Source: Tianweitania sediminis (GTDB lineage: Bacteria; Pseudomonadota; Alphaproteobacteria; Rhizobiales; Rhizobiaceae). From it: a stretch of 64,000 nucleotides of DNA. The stretch covers positions 152,531 through 216,530 of the forward strand of contig NZ_JAGIYY010000006.1 in the NCBI RefSeq assembly GCF_017813335.1. Direction: 5' to 3'. Positions 35,586 to 45,723 of this stretch are shown piece after piece. The position numbers and the translations under genes are program-made. Below the pieces are notes generated by a model that had not been told where the DNA came from, made no database searches, and saw only the letters and a program-made list of their open reading frames with translations. Within the stretch, counting starts at the first letter, position 1. Each line of letters begins with the position of its first letter.

Positions 35586-35732
35586 AGAGAATGAAGAAAC
35601 AAAATCGGTCATTCTCTGGCGCGGTCAAGTCTTGGGAGGATGCGATCTAGGCGCGGTTACTCGCTGCCGCCCAATTGGGTTAATGATCGGACGCGTATCT
35701 TAAAAGCAAGGCTTCGGCCTTGCTTTTTTTTC
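35586..35732 (+). ncRNA. Candidate small RNA on the plus strand
   Basis: A short region with two hairpins and no protein gene. The first stem is AGAGAATGA (35586-35594) with TCATTCTCT (35609-35617), nine perfect pairs. A purine-rich single-stranded part containing GGGAGGA follows, then a palindrome CCCAATTGGG (35670-35679) and a strong terminator with eight U residues. The U tract is on the plus strand, but every gene nearby is on the minus strand. The 5' end is a guess, since no clear promoter was found. It does not match an RNA family I can name. Confidence 0.4.
35703..35732 (+). terminator. Strong terminator with U8 tract
   Basis: An 11-bp stem (AAAAGCAAGGC with GCCTTGCTTTT) around a TTCG tetraloop, ending in eight T's on the plus strand (35725-35732). 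On the minus strand the same stem has four T's and can end the transcript from the DUF1467 gene, whose stop lies about 22 bases away. Confidence 0.85.
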
Positions 35733-35754
35733 GTCTTCTGTTGCGTGGTTTAGT

Positions 35755-36033
35755 TCAGGCCGCCAGTTCTGCCGGTACAAAGAGCGGCAAGTCGCGGAAA
35801 CTGTAGCCCATAACCTGCGTGCCCCAATAGTAGATGGCGATGAGCGCGCTCGTGACGAGGGTGGTCCAGAGGATCGCTCGCGCCATGTGAGGGCCGCGCG
35901 GCGCACTGGCTGTGGTGCCCAAGGTCACGTCTCCATCGTCGTCTTGCGTGCGCAAGCCGAACGGCAACACGGCGAAGAGCACGAGCCACCACAGAACGAA
36001 GTAAATGGCGATAAAGGAAATCCAGCCCATCAT
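35755..36033 (-). CDS. DUF1467 family membrane protein
   Basis: 92 residues with two membrane helices: ISFIAIYFVLWWLVLFAVLP near the start and ILWTTLVTSALIAIYYWGTQ later. The charged segment between them, GLRTQDDDGDVTLGT, with the FGLRTQ turn, is typical of DUF1467. Its role is unknown. In rhizobia it is a constant member of the nuo-birA-rnj-mce-proS-lol gene order, and here it overlaps the mce stop by a few bases, so it is co-translated. Confidence 0.88.
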   Translation of the reverse strand: MMGWISFIAIYFVLWWLVLFAVLPFGLRTQDDDGDVTLGTTASAPRGPHMARAILWTTLVTSALIAIYYWGTQVMGYSFRDLPLFVPAELAA

Positions 36034-36434
36034 ACTTGTTCGAGCTCGACCAGAGTGCCTTGGAAGTCCTTGGGATGCAGAAAGAGCACGGGCTTGCCGT
36101 GCGCGCCGATCTTAGGCTCGCCGTCTCCCAAGATGCGTGTGCCGGCTGCCTTCAGCTGGTCACGCGTCGCAAGGATGTCATCGACCTCGTAACAGACATG
36201 ATGCATACCGCCGGCAGGGTTCTTGACCAAGAACCCTGCGATCGTGGAGTCGGCGCCGAGCGGTTCGAGGAGCTCGATCTTGGTGTTGCCAAGTTCGATG
36301 AACACAACGGTTACGCCATGGTCTGGCAAGGCTTGTGGCTCCGTCACGCGAGCCCCGAGCGTGTTCCGGTAAACCGCGACCGCGGCCGCAAGATCGGGAA
36401 CCGCAATGGCCACATGGTTCAATCGACCGAGCAT
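36030..36434 (-). CDS. mce: Methylmalonyl-CoA epimerase
   Basis: 134 residues of the glyoxalase/VOC fold. Metal ligands are spread over two halves: His7 in GRLNHVAIAVPDL, Glu in TKIELLEPLG, His in GGMHHVCYEVDD, and the last Glu in GTLVELEQV. It interconverts the R and S forms of methylmalonyl-CoA on the route from propionyl-CoA to succinyl-CoA. The mutase genes are not in this window. It lies 24 bases after the RNase J gene. Confidence 0.93.
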   Translation of the reverse strand: MLGRLNHVAIAVPDLAAAVAVYRNTLGARVTEPQALPDHGVTVVFIELGNTKIELLEPLGADSTIAGFLVKNPAGGMHHVCYEVDDILATRDQLKAAGTRILGDGEPKIGAHGKPVLFLHPKDFQGTLVELEQV

Positions 36435-36458
36435 GCTGGCTCTCCTTTCAACCGGGCA

Positions 36459-38135
36459 TCAGCGCGTGACGAAGACAGTCACGAGCGGCTTCTTGCCCCA
36501 GACTTCGTTGGCCGCCGATCGGACGGCGCGTCGGACGGCTTCTGATACCAAATCCAGATCCTTGCGCCGCTGCCGCGGGATACTGTCGAAGGCGCCAACT
36601 GCCGCGTCCAACAACATTTCCTCGAAATCTTCCCCCCGGTCATCGCTTTCGGGAAGGCCAATCGCAACAAGATCAGGATCGCCGGAAAGCTCGTAGCGTT
36701 CGTCAAGCACCACGTTGAGTGCGACATGACCGGCAAAGGACAGCTTGCGGCGATCACGAACACCGGTCTCGGCCTCGCCGCCGATTAACCGCCCATCCTT
36801 CATCAAGCGCCCGACCGGCACCTGGTCGATCACGATTGCGTCGCCCGGAGCGAGCCGCACAAGATCGCCGTTTCGCACGCGCGGAACCTCCGGCACACCG
36901 CAGTCACGCGCCAGATTGGCGTGGGCTGAAAGATGCGCCGCTTCCCCGTGCACGGGAATGGCGATGCGTGGCTTCACCCAGTCATACATCTTGCGCAGCT
37001 CGTTGCGCCGGGGATGGCCCGACACATGGACGAGCGCATCGCCATCACCATCCTCGATGATCCGAATGCCCTGGTCAATCAAGAGGTTCTTTGTTTCCAG
37101 GATCGCCTTTTCATTCCCTGGAATGCTTCGCGACGAATAAATGACGATGTCGCCCGGCGACAGAGCGACATTACGGAATTCGTCACGCGCGAGCTTGGCC
37201 AGCGCGGCGCGCGGCTCGCCCTGGCTGCCGGTGCACAGGATCACAACCTTGTCGCGCGGGATGTAGCCAAAGTCGTCTTCGCCGATGAAAGGAGGCAGTC
37301 CTTCGAGGTAGCCGAGTTCCCCCGCCACATCGATTACGCGCTTCAGCGAGCGCCCGAGAACCAGCACCTGGCGATCCGTTGCCAGGGCGGCTTCTGCGAT
37401 TGACTTGATACGACCGACGTTGGACGAGAACGTGGTCACAGCGACGCGTCCCGGTGCGTCCGCGATGACTTTGCGGATCCCCTCCCCCACCTCTTCCTCG
37501 GAAGGCGATTCGCCTTCCCGCAGCGCATTGGTGGAATCGCAGACAAGCGCCAGCACGCCCTCCTCACCCAGAGCGCGGAAGCGGTTCTCGTTGATCAGCG
37601 GCGGCAGGGTGGGCGCCGGATCGATCTTCCAGTCACCCGTGTGGATCAGCGTGCCCAGGGGTGTGGTGATGGCCAGCGAGACCGGCTCAGGAATGGAGTG
37701 AGTGACCGCAATCGCCTCAATGCTGAAAGGCCCAACCTGGAACGTCGATCCCGCCTTGTAGATCTCAACCGGGATCTTCAACGCCTTGGCTTCCGCCGCG
37801 CGTTTGGCTTCAAGCAAGCCGGCGCTGAACGGCGTCATCCAGACGGGCGCCTTCAGCCTTGGCCAAAGATCCAACAGCGCTCCATAGTGATCCTCATGAG
37901 CGTGCGTAATCACGATGCCGCGCAGGGTCTTCACCTGCGCTTCGATAAAGCGGATGTCCGGCAGCACGAGGTCGACACCTGGCAGGTCGGGGCCGGGAAA
38001 CGTCACCCCAACATCCACCACGATCCATTCCCGCGCAGTTGGGGGACCGAGCCCATAAAGCGCGAAGTTCATGCCGATTTCGCCCACGCCGCCGAGGGGG
38101 ACGAAAACCAGTTCGGCGTTGTTGTTATCTGCCAA
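36459..38135 (-). CDS. rnj: Ribonuclease J
   Basis: 558 residues from a TTG at 38135 with AAAGGAAC upstream; the open frame begins at 38216 inside birA. Metallo-beta-lactamase motifs: HAHEDH (residues 78-83), HTGDWKID, CDSTNA, and the beta-CASP parts with STFSSNVGR and GSQGEPRAALAKL, then VHVSGHPRRNEL. RNase J is a zinc-dependent 5'-3' exonuclease and endonuclease; in Sinorhizobium the homologue trims rRNA ends and degrades mRNA. It starts 10 bases after birA ends. Confidence 0.95.
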   Translation of the reverse strand: MADNNNAELVFVPLGGVGEIGMNFALYGLGPPTAREWIVVDVGVTFPGPDLPGVDLVLPDIRFIEAQVKTLRGIVITHAHEDHYGALLDLWPRLKAPVWMTPFSAGLLEAKRAAEAKALKIPVEIYKAGSTFQVGPFSIEAIAVTHSIPEPVSLAITTPLGTLIHTGDWKIDPAPTLPPLINENRFRALGEEGVLALVCDSTNALREGESPSEEEVGEGIRKVIADAPGRVAVTTFSSNVGRIKSIAEAALATDRQVLVLGRSLKRVIDVAGELGYLEGLPPFIGEDDFGYIPRDKVVILCTGSQGEPRAALAKLARDEFRNVALSPGDIVIYSSRSIPGNEKAILETKNLLIDQGIRIIEDGDGDALVHVSGHPRRNELRKMYDWVKPRIAIPVHGEAAHLSAHANLARDCGVPEVPRVRNGDLVRLAPGDAIVIDQVPVGRLMKDGRLIGGEAETGVRDRRKLSFAGHVALNVVLDERYELSGDPDLVAIGLPESDDRGEDFEEMLLDAAVGAFDSIPRQRRKDLDLVSEAVRRAVRSAANEVWGKKPLVTVFVTR

Positions 38136-38145
38136 TCTTGTTCCT

Positions 38146-38976
38146 TTACGAGGCCGCTGCGGATGCAACGGCTCCAAAATGCACGTCACCGGCTGCGATG
38201 CTGGTCCTGCTGCCATCGGGCAGGCGGATCACGAACCGGCAATCTTCATCGATTGTTTCGAAGTGGCCGCGCAGAACCTTTTCGTCAAGGCGCACGGCCA
38301 CCTCGCCGCCTAATCCAGCCGCCCGTTGCAGCCAGCGATCCCGGATCCGGCCTAGGCCACGCCCATTGTCCCAGTCCCGGCTGTTGCGAGCCCAAGCCCC
38401 GCTGAGCGCAAGGAACACGTCTTCTGCGCTCGCCTCCACGGCCAACGCCCGCAGCGACGTGGCGGGATAAGGTGTGTTATCCGGATGTGCCAGCACATTG
38501 ACCCCGATCCCGACGGCGACTGCAAATCGGCCGTCCGGCAACACGCTCGATTCCAGGCCGATGCCCGAAAGCTTGCCGCCCTCGCCCAGCACGTCATTCG
38601 GCCATTTAAGAGCGAAGCGCGTGCCGCCGCCGTCACTGCCCCCATCGGCCGCAATCTCAACGCCCGCGTCCGGCGCGATCTCGGCCAGGGCGTCAACAAG
38701 GGAAAGGCCTGCTACAAAACCAAGGGTCGCAGCGAGCTTCGGTTCGAAGCGCGCCACCACCAGCAGCGTCGCCGCAAGGTTCCCCGCAGGGGTTTCCCAA
38801 ACACGCCCGCGGCGACCACGTCCGCTTTCCTGCTTCAGCGCGCAGATCCAGAGATTTCCCGGATCCCCGCTCGCGGCCCGCTCCAGCGCCATCTTGTTCG
38901 TTGAGCCGACCATATGGTGGCCTTCCAAACGAAAGCCACCTGCCTCGGCTTCCGGAGCGAGTGCGAAGCGCGTCAT
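38146..38976 (-). CDS. birA: Biotin--[acetyl-CoA-carboxylase] ligase
   Basis: 276 residues from ATG at 38976, two bases after the nuoN stop; the open frame extends far upstream inside nuoN and is not coding there. The catalytic loop is SGRGRRGRVWETPAGN, followed by FALKWPNDVL with the key lysine and the GIGVNV segment. No N-terminal DNA-binding domain is present, so it is a mono-functional ligase and not a repressor like E. coli BirA. It attaches biotin to the carboxyl carrier protein and other carboxylases. Confidence 0.95.
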   Translation of the reverse strand: MTRFALAPEAEAGGFRLEGHHMVGSTNKMALERAASGDPGNLWICALKQESGRGRRGRVWETPAGNLAATLLVVARFEPKLAATLGFVAGLSLVDALAEIAPDAGVEIAADGGSDGGGTRFALKWPNDVLGEGGKLSGIGLESSVLPDGRFAVAVGIGVNVLAHPDNTPYPATSLRALAVEASAEDVFLALSGAWARNSRDWDNGRGLGRIRDRWLQRAAGLGGEVAVRLDEKVLRGHFETIDEDCRFVIRLPDGSRTSIAAGDVHFGAVASAAAS

Positions 38977-38978
38977 AT

Positions 38979-40415
38979 CTAGAAGAAGGAAGCAGCCGCA
39001 GCCTGCGCCATGGTTCCGAGCGGCCCACCGATCAACACGTAGAACAGCGTGAACGCAGCCGTCACACCAAGCACCAGGCGCAACTCGCCGGCAACGGGCA
39101 CGAAGCCTGTGGTGGGCTCGTCGAACCACATGATCTTGATGAGACGAAGGTAGTAGAACGCGCCAACCACGGAAGCAAGCACACCGATCACGGACAGGGC
39201 GTAAAGCCCGGCATCGATGGCCGCCAGGAACACGTACCACTTGGCCCAGAAACCGGCGAGCGGCGGAATGCCGGCAAGCGAGAACATCATGATGGTAAGC
39301 ACCAGCGCCATCATCGGGTGCGTGGTGGAAAGCCCCGCGAGATCGTCGATCTGCTCGGCGTTCCCTTCCTTGCGGCGCATCGCAAGAATCACCGCAAAGG
39401 TGCCGAGGGTCATCGCGAGGTAGATCGCCATGTAAAGCACGACGCCGCGCACGCCTTCCTGCGAATTCGCTGCAAGCCCCACCAGGGCAAAGCCCATATG
39501 GCCGATCGACGAATAGGCCATGAGGCGCTTGATGTTGCGCTGGCCAATTGCGGCAAACGAACCGAGCAGCATAGACGCAATGGAAATGAAGACGATGATC
39601 TGCTGCCAATCCAACGAGATTGGCGCGAACGCTTCCATCGTGACGCGCACGGTCAGCGCCATGGCAGCCATCTTCGGCGCTGCGGCCATGAAGGCGGTGA
39701 TCGGCGTCGGAGCACCCTCATAAACGTCCGGCGTCCACATATGGAACGGCACGGCCGAAATCTTGAAGGCGAGACCCGCAAGTACGAAAACAAGGCCGAA
39801 AACAAGGCCGAGCTGCCGCTCAGCACCAAGGAGAAGCGACGCGATCGCCTGGAAATTGGTGTGGCCAGTGTAACCGTAGACCAGAGAAATTCCGTAAAGC
39901 AGCATGCCTGAAGACAAGGCGCCGAGCACAAAATACTTCAGGCCTGCCTCGGTGGAACGCAGGCTGTCGCGGTTAAAAGCGGCGAGCACATAGATCGCCA
40001 ACGATTGAAGCTCCAGGCCGAGGTAAAGCCCGAGCATGTCGTTTGCCGCAATCATCAGCATCATGCCGAGCGAGCAAAGCACGATCAGAACGGGGAACTC
40101 GAACTTGTCAAAGCGCTCGTCCTTGGCAAAGCCCACGGACATGATCAGCGTCGCCGCCGATCCGATCAAAGCCAGGCTTTTCATGAAGCGGCCGAACGGG
40201 TCCAGCACGAACGCGCCGCCGAAAGCCAGCCCGTTCTCACCGTAGACCCACATCCAAAGCAGGGCCGCCAGCAGCACCGCGACTGCCAGGCCGGTGACGA
40301 GGCGGTTCGCCGCCGCGCCCGCAAAGGTGCCGACCATGAGCAGGACCAGCGCCCCGACCGCGAGGATCAGTTCCGGTCCGAGCAGCTGCAGGCTGGTTGA
40401 GAATGCCGGGATCAT
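38979..40415 (-). CDS. nuoN: NADH-quinone oxidoreductase subunit N
   Basis: 478 residues, all membrane helices: one of the three antiporter-like subunits of respiratory complex I. Signature parts: [20 protein letters not shown], then [20 protein letters not shown] and [17 protein letters not shown], with the conserved lysines of the proton path. It lies at the end of the nuo operon, 14 bases after nuoM, and is followed at once by birA. Confidence 0.97.
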   Translation of the reverse strand: MIPAFSTSLQLLGPELILAVGALVLLMVGTFAGAAANRLVTGLAVAVLLAALLWMWVYGENGLAFGGAFVLDPFGRFMKSLALIGSAATLIMSVGFAKDERFDKFEFPVLIVLCSLGMMLMIAANDMLGLYLGLELQSLAIYVLAAFNRDSLRSTEAGLKYFVLGALSSGMLLYGISLVYGYTGHTNFQAIASLLLGAERQLGLVFGLVFVLAGLAFKISAVPFHMWTPDVYEGAPTPITAFMAAAPKMAAMALTVRVTMEAFAPISLDWQQIIVFISIASMLLGSFAAIGQRNIKRLMAYSSIGHMGFALVGLAANSQEGVRGVVLYMAIYLAMTLGTFAVILAMRRKEGNAEQIDDLAGLSTTHPMMALVLTIMMFSLAGIPPLAGFWAKWYVFLAAIDAGLYALSVIGVLASVVGAFYYLRLIKIMWFDEPTTGFVPVAGELRLVLGVTAAFTLFYVLIGGPLGTMAQAAAASFF

Positions 40416-40429
40416 GGCGTCAGCCGTCC

Positions 40430-41938
40430 TTACTTGGCGAGCGCCGCGGTATCAGCCGCGCCGGTCGCCTGTGAAACATGCGCGATCAGGGCATCCACCG
40501 ATGCCGTTGTCGCGTCGAAAACGGGGGCCGGATACACGCCGAAGAAGATCGTCAGCACCACCAGCGGGTAGATCACCACCTTCTCACGCGTCGAAAGGTC
40601 GAGCATCGACTTAAGGCTTTCCTTGGTCAACGCCCCGAAGATGATCCGGCGATACAGCCAAAGTGCATAAGCGGCTGACAGGATCACGCCCGTTGCCGCA
40701 AAGAAGGCAACCCAGGTGTTGGCGCGGAATGCACCCATCATGGTCAGGAACTCGCCAACGAATCCGCTGGTGCCTGGCAGGCCGACATTGCCCATGGTGA
40801 AGATCAGAAACACCACGGCATAGCGCGGCATGTTGTGGACCAGGCCACCGTAGGCTGCGATCTCACGCGTATGCAGCCGGTCGTAGACGACGCCGACGCA
40901 CAGGAAGAGCGCGCCTGAGATCAGGCCATGCGACAGCATCTGGAAGATCGCGCCCTGCACGCCCTCGGCGTTCATGGCAAAGATGCCCATGGTCACGAAG
41001 CCCATGTGGGCAACGGAAGAATAGGCGATCAGCTTCTTCATGTCCTCCTGCATCAGCGCCACCAGCGAGGTGTAGATGATGGCCACCACGGACAGCGTGA
41101 ACACGAGCGGCGCAAACATCTCGGACGCCTCCGGAAACATCGGCAAGGAGAAGCGCAGGAAGCCGTAGCCGCCCATCTTAAGGAGAATGCCAGCCAGGAT
41201 TACCGAACCCGCAGTCGGCGCTTCCACGTGTGCATCCGGGAGCCAGGTGTGCACCGGCCACATCGGCATCTTCACGGCGAACGAGGCAAAGAAGGCGAGC
41301 CACAACCAGACCTGCATGTTGCCGGGGAAGTCGTACTCCATCAGCGTCGGAATATCGGTTGTTCCGGCCTGCCAGAACATCGCCATCATCGCGAGCAGCA
41401 TCAGAACAGAGCCGAGCAAGGTGTAAAGGAAGAACTTGAAGCTCGCGTAGACACGACGCTTGCCGCCCCACACGCCGATGATGATGAACATCGGGATCAG
41501 GCTCGCTTCAAAGAAGGTGTAGAACAAGACGATATCGAGGGCGCAAAACACGCCGATCATCAGCGTTTCCAGGATCAGAAACGCGATCATGTATTCCTTG
41601 ACGCGCTTTTCCACCGACACCCAGGAAGCCAGGATGCAGAGCGGCATCAGGAAAGTTGTTAGGATCACGAACAGCATCGAAATGCCGTCCACGCCCATGT
41701 GATACGAGATGCCGGAGTCCAGCCACGGCGTCTTCTCGATCATCTGGAAGCCGGCCTGCCGGTTGTCGAAGGCCACCCAGATCAGAAGCGACAGGACGAA
41801 CGTGAAGACCGTCGTCAGCAACGCGACGTTGCGAATGTTGCGCCGCGCCGCAGGACCATCTTCCCGGATCAGGAAGATCAACAGCGCACCGACCAGCGGC
41901 AGGAACGTGACCGTGGAAAGAATTGGCCAGTCAGTCAT
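40430..41938 (-). CDS. nuoM: NADH-quinone oxidoreductase subunit M
   Basis: 502 residues with about 14 helices, an antiporter-like proton-pumping subunit. [20 protein letters not shown] holds the key glutamate, and [20 protein letters not shown] and [15 protein letters not shown] are typical. The ATG overlaps the nuoL stop (TGATG), so both are made in step. Confidence 0.98.
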   Translation of the reverse strand: MTDWPILSTVTFLPLVGALLIFLIREDGPAARRNIRNVALLTTVFTFVLSLLIWVAFDNRQAGFQMIEKTPWLDSGISYHMGVDGISMLFVILTTFLMPLCILASWVSVEKRVKEYMIAFLILETLMIGVFCALDIVLFYTFFEASLIPMFIIIGVWGGKRRVYASFKFFLYTLLGSVLMLLAMMAMFWQAGTTDIPTLMEYDFPGNMQVWLWLAFFASFAVKMPMWPVHTWLPDAHVEAPTAGSVILAGILLKMGGYGFLRFSLPMFPEASEMFAPLVFTLSVVAIIYTSLVALMQEDMKKLIAYSSVAHMGFVTMGIFAMNAEGVQGAIFQMLSHGLISGALFLCVGVVYDRLHTREIAAYGGLVHNMPRYAVVFLIFTMGNVGLPGTSGFVGEFLTMMGAFRANTWVAFFAATGVILSAAYALWLYRRIIFGALTKESLKSMLDLSTREKVVIYPLVVLTIFFGVYPAPVFDATTASVDALIAHVSQATGAADTAALAK

Positions 41939-43938
41939 CAGAAGGTGTTCCCGAGCATCATCCAGGTGACCAGCGCGGCAACGCCGATCAGCATGACGAA
42001 GGCATAGTGGTAGAGGTAGCCGGTCTGCAGCCGCACGACCCCACGCGTCACGTCAGCGACGCGTGCGGCGATTCCGTCAGGTCCGAGCCCGTCGATCACG
42101 CGACCGTCGCCTTGTTTCCACAGGAAGTGGCCAAGGCGCATTGCGGGGCGCACGAACAGAAAGTCGTAGAGTTCGTCAAAATACCACTTATTGAGCAGGA
42201 ACTTGTACAAGCCCTGATGCTGTGCGGCGAGCCGCTGCGGCGTTTCCGGCGACCGGATATAGAACTGGTAGGCGAGCGCAAAGCCGATGACCATCGCAAC
42301 AAGCGGGGAAAGCTTCACCCACAGCGGCACATGGTGGAAATGATCGAGGATCTCGTTTTCGGGCAGCGTGAACAACGCACCCTTCCAGAACTCGTTGTAT
42401 TCCTCGATGTGGCCGATGAAGAAGTCGTGGAAGATGACGCCGGCAAACAGGGCACCGGCGGCCAGGATGTAGAGTGGCACAAGCATCACAGGCGGAGACT
42501 CATGCACATGATGCATGACATCGGCCGATGCCCGCGGCGTCCCGTGGAAAGTCATGAAAATGAGGCGCCACGAGTAGAAGCTGGTGAACACTGCAGCCAA
42601 AACCAGGAGGACAAAGGCGTAGCCCGCCATCGGGTTATGTGCGGCAAACGCACCTTCGATGATGGCATCCTTGGAGAAGAAGCCGGCGGTGCCGAGAATT
42701 GTTGTGGGAATGCCGACACCGGTGAGCGCAATCGTCCCGATCACCATCATCCAGTAGGTGGTCGGTATCAGCTTCCTGAGACCGCCCATCTTTCGCATGT
42801 CCTGCTCGTCCGAAACGGCGTGGATCACCGAACCGGAGCCGAGGAAGAGCAGCGCCTTGAAGAAAGCATGCGTGAACAGGTGGAAGATGGCAGCGCTGTA
42901 GAAGCCCGTGCCGAGCGCCACGAACATGTAGCCAAGCTGCGAGCAGGTCGAATACGCAATCACGCGCTTGATGTCGTTCTGGACGAGCCCAACCGTGGCC
43001 GCAAAGATCGCGGTGGTCGCACCGATAAAGGTGACGAAGGTCAGAGCGGTATGGCTGTGCTCAAAAATGGGCGACAAGCGAGCCAGCATGAACACGCCGG
43101 CCGTCACCATGGTGGCGGCATGGATCAGCGCGGAAACAGGTGTCGGACCTTCCATGGCGTCCGGAAGCCAGGTGTGGAGCGGCACCTGGGCCGACTTGCC
43201 CATGGCGCCCATGAAGAGCAGCAGGCAGACCACGGTAAGCGCGGCCTGGTTCGACAAGGCATAGCCGAGGAAGTTGAGCGCCACCACACTGCCAACTGCG
43301 GCCTCTGCGCCTTCCGCCGGAATGAAGGTCGCGGCATTGGCGAAGATCGTGTCGAAGTTGACCGAGCCGAACAGCACGAACACGCCGAAGATGCCGAGCG
43401 CAAAGCCGAAGTCGCCAACGCGGTTGACGATGAAGGCTTTCATGGCCGCCGCGCTGGCTGACGGCTTCTTGTACCAGAAACCGATCAGAAGATAGGAGGC
43501 GAGACCCACACCTTCCCAACCGAAGAACATCTGGATCAGGTTGTCGGAGGTCACCAGCATCAGCATGGCGAAGGTGAAAAGCGAGAGGTAGGCGAAGAAG
43601 CGCGGCCGGTGCGGATCGTGATGCATATAGCCGATGGAATACACATGCACGAGCGCCGACACGGTGTTCACCACGATCAGCATCACGGCCGTGAGAGTGT
43701 CGATGCGAAGCGACCACGCCACGTCGACACCACCAACCTGGATCCAACGGAGAATGGGTACGGTGAATGGCTCGCCGTGACCGAGCGCAACGGAGAAGAA
43801 TGCAATCCACGACAGAACAGCTGAAACGATCAGCAGCCCGGTGGTAACATATTCCGAAGCTTTCGCACCAATGGAGCGGCCAAACAGGCCGGCGACCAGG
43901 AAGCCGATGAGGGGAAGAAAAACAATGGCCTGATACAT
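41938..43938 (-). CDS. nuoL: NADH-quinone oxidoreductase subunit L
   Basis: 666 residues, the distal proton-pumping subunit with the long lateral helix at its C-terminus. [20 protein letters not shown] and [20 protein letters not shown] with [17 protein letters not shown] identify it. It overlaps nuoM by one base and follows nuoK after a 9-base gap. A frame of more than 500 codons runs on the opposite strand but is only a shadow of its codon bias. Confidence 0.98.
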   Translation of the reverse strand: MYQAIVFLPLIGFLVAGLFGRSIGAKASEYVTTGLLIVSAVLSWIAFFSVALGHGEPFTVPILRWIQVGGVDVAWSLRIDTLTAVMLIVVNTVSALVHVYSIGYMHHDPHRPRFFAYLSLFTFAMLMLVTSDNLIQMFFGWEGVGLASYLLIGFWYKKPSASAAAMKAFIVNRVGDFGFALGIFGVFVLFGSVNFDTIFANAATFIPAEGAEAAVGSVVALNFLGYALSNQAALTVVCLLLFMGAMGKSAQVPLHTWLPDAMEGPTPVSALIHAATMVTAGVFMLARLSPIFEHSHTALTFVTFIGATTAIFAATVGLVQNDIKRVIAYSTCSQLGYMFVALGTGFYSAAIFHLFTHAFFKALLFLGSGSVIHAVSDEQDMRKMGGLRKLIPTTYWMMVIGTIALTGVGIPTTILGTAGFFSKDAIIEGAFAAHNPMAGYAFVLLVLAAVFTSFYSWRLIFMTFHGTPRASADVMHHVHESPPVMLVPLYILAAGALFAGVIFHDFFIGHIEEYNEFWKGALFTLPENEILDHFHHVPLWVKLSPLVAMVIGFALAYQFYIRSPETPQRLAAQHQGLYKFLLNKWYFDELYDFLFVRPAMRLGHFLWKQGDGRVIDGLGPDGIAARVADVTRGVVRLQTGYLYHYAFVMLIGVAALVTWMMLGNTF

Positions 43939-43947
43939 GGCGCCGCC

Positions 43948-44256
43948 TCAGCCCCTCATCGAATTCACGTCTTCAACCGCGATAGACCCGCGGTTGCGGT
44001 AGAAGACCACCAGGATTGCCAGTCCAATCGCTGCTTCTGCAGCGGCCACGGTCAACACGAACAGCGCGAACACCTGGCCCACGAGATCGCCAAGGACGCT
44101 CGAAAACGCCACGAAGTTGATGTTCACGGCAAGCAGGATCAGTTCAACCGACATCAGGATGACGATGATGTTCTTCCGGTTGAGGAAGATGCCAAAAACG
44201 CCAAGCGTGAAGAGAACGGCAGAAACGGTGAGGAAATGGGAGATGCCGACTTCCAT
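43948..44256 (-). CDS. nuoK: NADH-quinone oxidoreductase subunit K
   Basis: 102 residues with three helices; the buried glutamates are in [16 protein letters not shown] and [14 protein letters not shown]. It forms part of the membrane E-channel linking the quinone site to the pumps. It starts 2 bases after nuoJ ends. Confidence 0.98.
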   Translation of the reverse strand: MEVGISHFLTVSAVLFTLGVFGIFLNRKNIIVILMSVELILLAVNINFVAFSSVLGDLVGQVFALFVLTVAAAEAAIGLAILVVFYRNRGSIAVEDVNSMRG

Positions 44257-44258
44257 GA

Positions 44259-44879
44259 TCAGATCCCCTCGCCCGTCTTGACCTTCTTGATTTCCATCGC
44301 GGTTGCCGGCGTCCGAGCAACCTGCGCGGAGATCGACTGACGGCGCACATTCGGCTTGTGGCGGAGCGTCAGCACGATGGCGCCGATCATGGCCACCAGC
44401 AGAATCAGCCCGGAAATCTGGAAAAAGTGCACGTAGTTGGTGTACAAGATATCGCCCAAGGCAGCCGTGTTGGATCGCACCGCCATGTCAGGCGTTGGCA
44501 TAGGCACCGTTTGAGCGAGTTCCGGCGAGAACACATAGCCACCAGCCACGATCACGAGCTCGGCTGCCAGGATGATGCCCACCAGCGCGCCAATCGGCGC
44601 ATATTGCAGGGCGCCGGTTTTCAGCGCCGCGAAGTCGACGTCGAGCATCATCACCACGAACAGGAACAAGACCGCCACGGCGCCGACATAAACCACCAGC
44701 AGGATCATCGCCAGAAACTCGGCCCCGGATAGGAGGAACAAGCCGGCCGCGTTGAAGAAGGTGAGGATGAGGTACAACACCGAATGCACGGGGTTCCTCG
44801 CCGCGATCACCATGAAGGCGGCCGCAACAGCGACAAAGGCGAAGAGATAAAAGAAAGCCGCCTCAATACCGGTCAGCAT
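44259..44879 (-). CDS. nuoJ: NADH-quinone oxidoreductase subunit J
   Basis: 206 residues with five helices; [20 protein letters not shown] and [20 protein letters not shown] hold the flexible third helix (TM3) of complex I, whose rotation is tied to coupling. The C-terminal 40 residues are hydrophilic. Unlike the other joints of the operon, it is separated from nuoI by 158 bases rich in hairpins. Confidence 0.97.
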   Translation of the reverse strand: MLTGIEAAFFYLFAFVAVAAAFMVIAARNPVHSVLYLILTFFNAAGLFLLSGAEFLAMILLVVYVGAVAVLFLFVVMMLDVDFAALKTGALQYAPIGALVGIILAAELVIVAGGYVFSPELAQTVPMPTPDMAVRSNTAALGDILYTNYVHFFQISGLILLVAMIGAIVLTLRHKPNVRRQSISAQVARTPATAMEIKKVKTGEGI

Positions 44880-45037
44880 GGGTGTCCTCGGTTCTCGGGT
44901 CCGCGACAGTCAAATCGCGGCAAGCCAGCCTTCTGCCTCTTCAGGCAGATGCCGGCTCTCTTAATTGGCAGACCGCGAAAGCGAAAGATGCAATTGCGGA
45001 AGGTTGTGCGATCCGGCGCGAGCGCCGGCATCTGTGA
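44880..45037 (-). other. Hairpin-rich spacer between nuoI and nuoJ
   Basis: 158 non-coding bases inside the operon with three perfect stems: CCGGCGC with GCGCCGG (45013-45028), TCTGCCT with AGGCAGA (44932-44949), and CCGCGA with TCGCGG (44901-44920). None is followed by a U tract on the minus strand, so RNA processing or protection of the upstream mRNA is more likely than termination. Confidence 0.5.
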
Positions 45038-45529
45038 TCAGCGATAAGCGGCGTCCAGCGCGATGTTGCGGGCGATTTCACGCTCCCAGCGGTCGCCATT
45101 CGCCAGCAGTTTTTCCTTGTCGTAATAGAGTTCTTCGCGCGTTTCGGTGGAGAACTCGAAGTTGGGACCTTCCACGATCGCATCCACCGGACAGGCTTCC
45201 TGACAAAAGCCGCAGTAGATGCACTTCACCATGTCGATGTCATAACGCACGGTCCGGCGCGTTCCGTCGTTGCGGCGCGGTCCGGCCTCGATCGTGATCG
45301 CCTGAGCCGGACACACGGCCTCGCACAGCTTGCAGGCAATGCAGCGTTCTTCACCATTGGGGTAACGACGCAAGGCATGTTCGCCACGGAAGCGAGGGCT
45401 CTGCGGCCCCTTCTCGTGTGGGTAGTTGACGGTTTCCTTTGGCGCAAAGAACTGCCGCATGGACAGCGCAAACGCCTTGGCGAACTCGATCAGCAGCAGC
45501 GATTTGGCCGCTTGAGCAAAGGAAGACAT
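45038..45529 (-). CDS. nuoI: NADH-quinone oxidoreductase subunit I
   Basis: 163 residues from ATG at 45529, with GGAG upstream; a TTG at 45535 also fits. Two ferredoxin-type motifs, [12 protein letters not shown] and [12 protein letters not shown], bind the 4Fe-4S clusters N6a and N6b that pass electrons to NuoB. The N-terminal helix lies along the membrane. It follows the 63-codon membrane protein gene. Confidence 0.98.
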   Translation of the reverse strand: MSSFAQAAKSLLLIEFAKAFALSMRQFFAPKETVNYPHEKGPQSPRFRGEHALRRYPNGEERCIACKLCEAVCPAQAITIEAGPRRNDGTRRTVRYDIDMVKCIYCGFCQEACPVDAIVEGPNFEFSTETREELYYDKEKLLANGDRWEREIARNIALDAAYR

Positions 45530-45531
45530 CT

Positions 45532-45723
45532 TCAATCTCCGAAGATGGCGGGCGCGATGAACCAGCCCGCGACAGGAAGAACAATCAACTGCACCAGCGC
45601 ACTGACGCGCAGCGCTCTCCGGGTGTCGTCAAATTCCACACGGCGGCCGAGCGCCACGCTGAAGGTGGCAAAGCCGAGCGCGATAAGCAGTCCGACGATG
45701 GCACCGATCGCCGCCACCGACAT
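45532..45723 (-). CDS. Small two-helix membrane protein inside the nuo operon
   Basis: 63 residues from ATG at 45723, which overlaps the nuoH stop (TGATG); the stop lies 3 bases before the nuoI ATG. Two hydrophobic helices ([20 protein letters not shown] and [20 protein letters not shown]) are joined by a charged hairpin, [15 protein letters not shown] do not recognise it as one of the 14 conserved complex I subunits. The one-base coupling on one side and close spacing on the other mean it is translated with nuoH and nuoI. It could be an accessory subunit or assembly factor; a stray duplicate of another membrane segment is less likely. Confidence 0.8.
   Translation of the reverse strand: MSVAAIGAIVGLLIALGFATFSVALGRRVEFDDTRRALRVSALVQLIVLPVAGWFIAPAIFGD

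Noticed and set aside
35639..35751. Short plus-strand frame starting ATGCGATCT right after GGGAGG
   Set aside because: The ribosome binding site touches the ATG with no spacer, and the frame runs through the terminator. A non-coding RNA explains the region better.
38977..39609. Upstream extension of the birA frame into nuoN
   Set aside because: The residues before 38976 are an alternative frame of nuoN with unnatural composition; biotin ligase homology starts at the ATG at 38976.
41923..43461. A plus-strand open frame of 512 codons opposite nuoL
   Set aside because: It is the mirror of a highly biased GC-rich gene, its residues (many His, Arg, Glu, Gln) match no family, and nuoL itself is certain.
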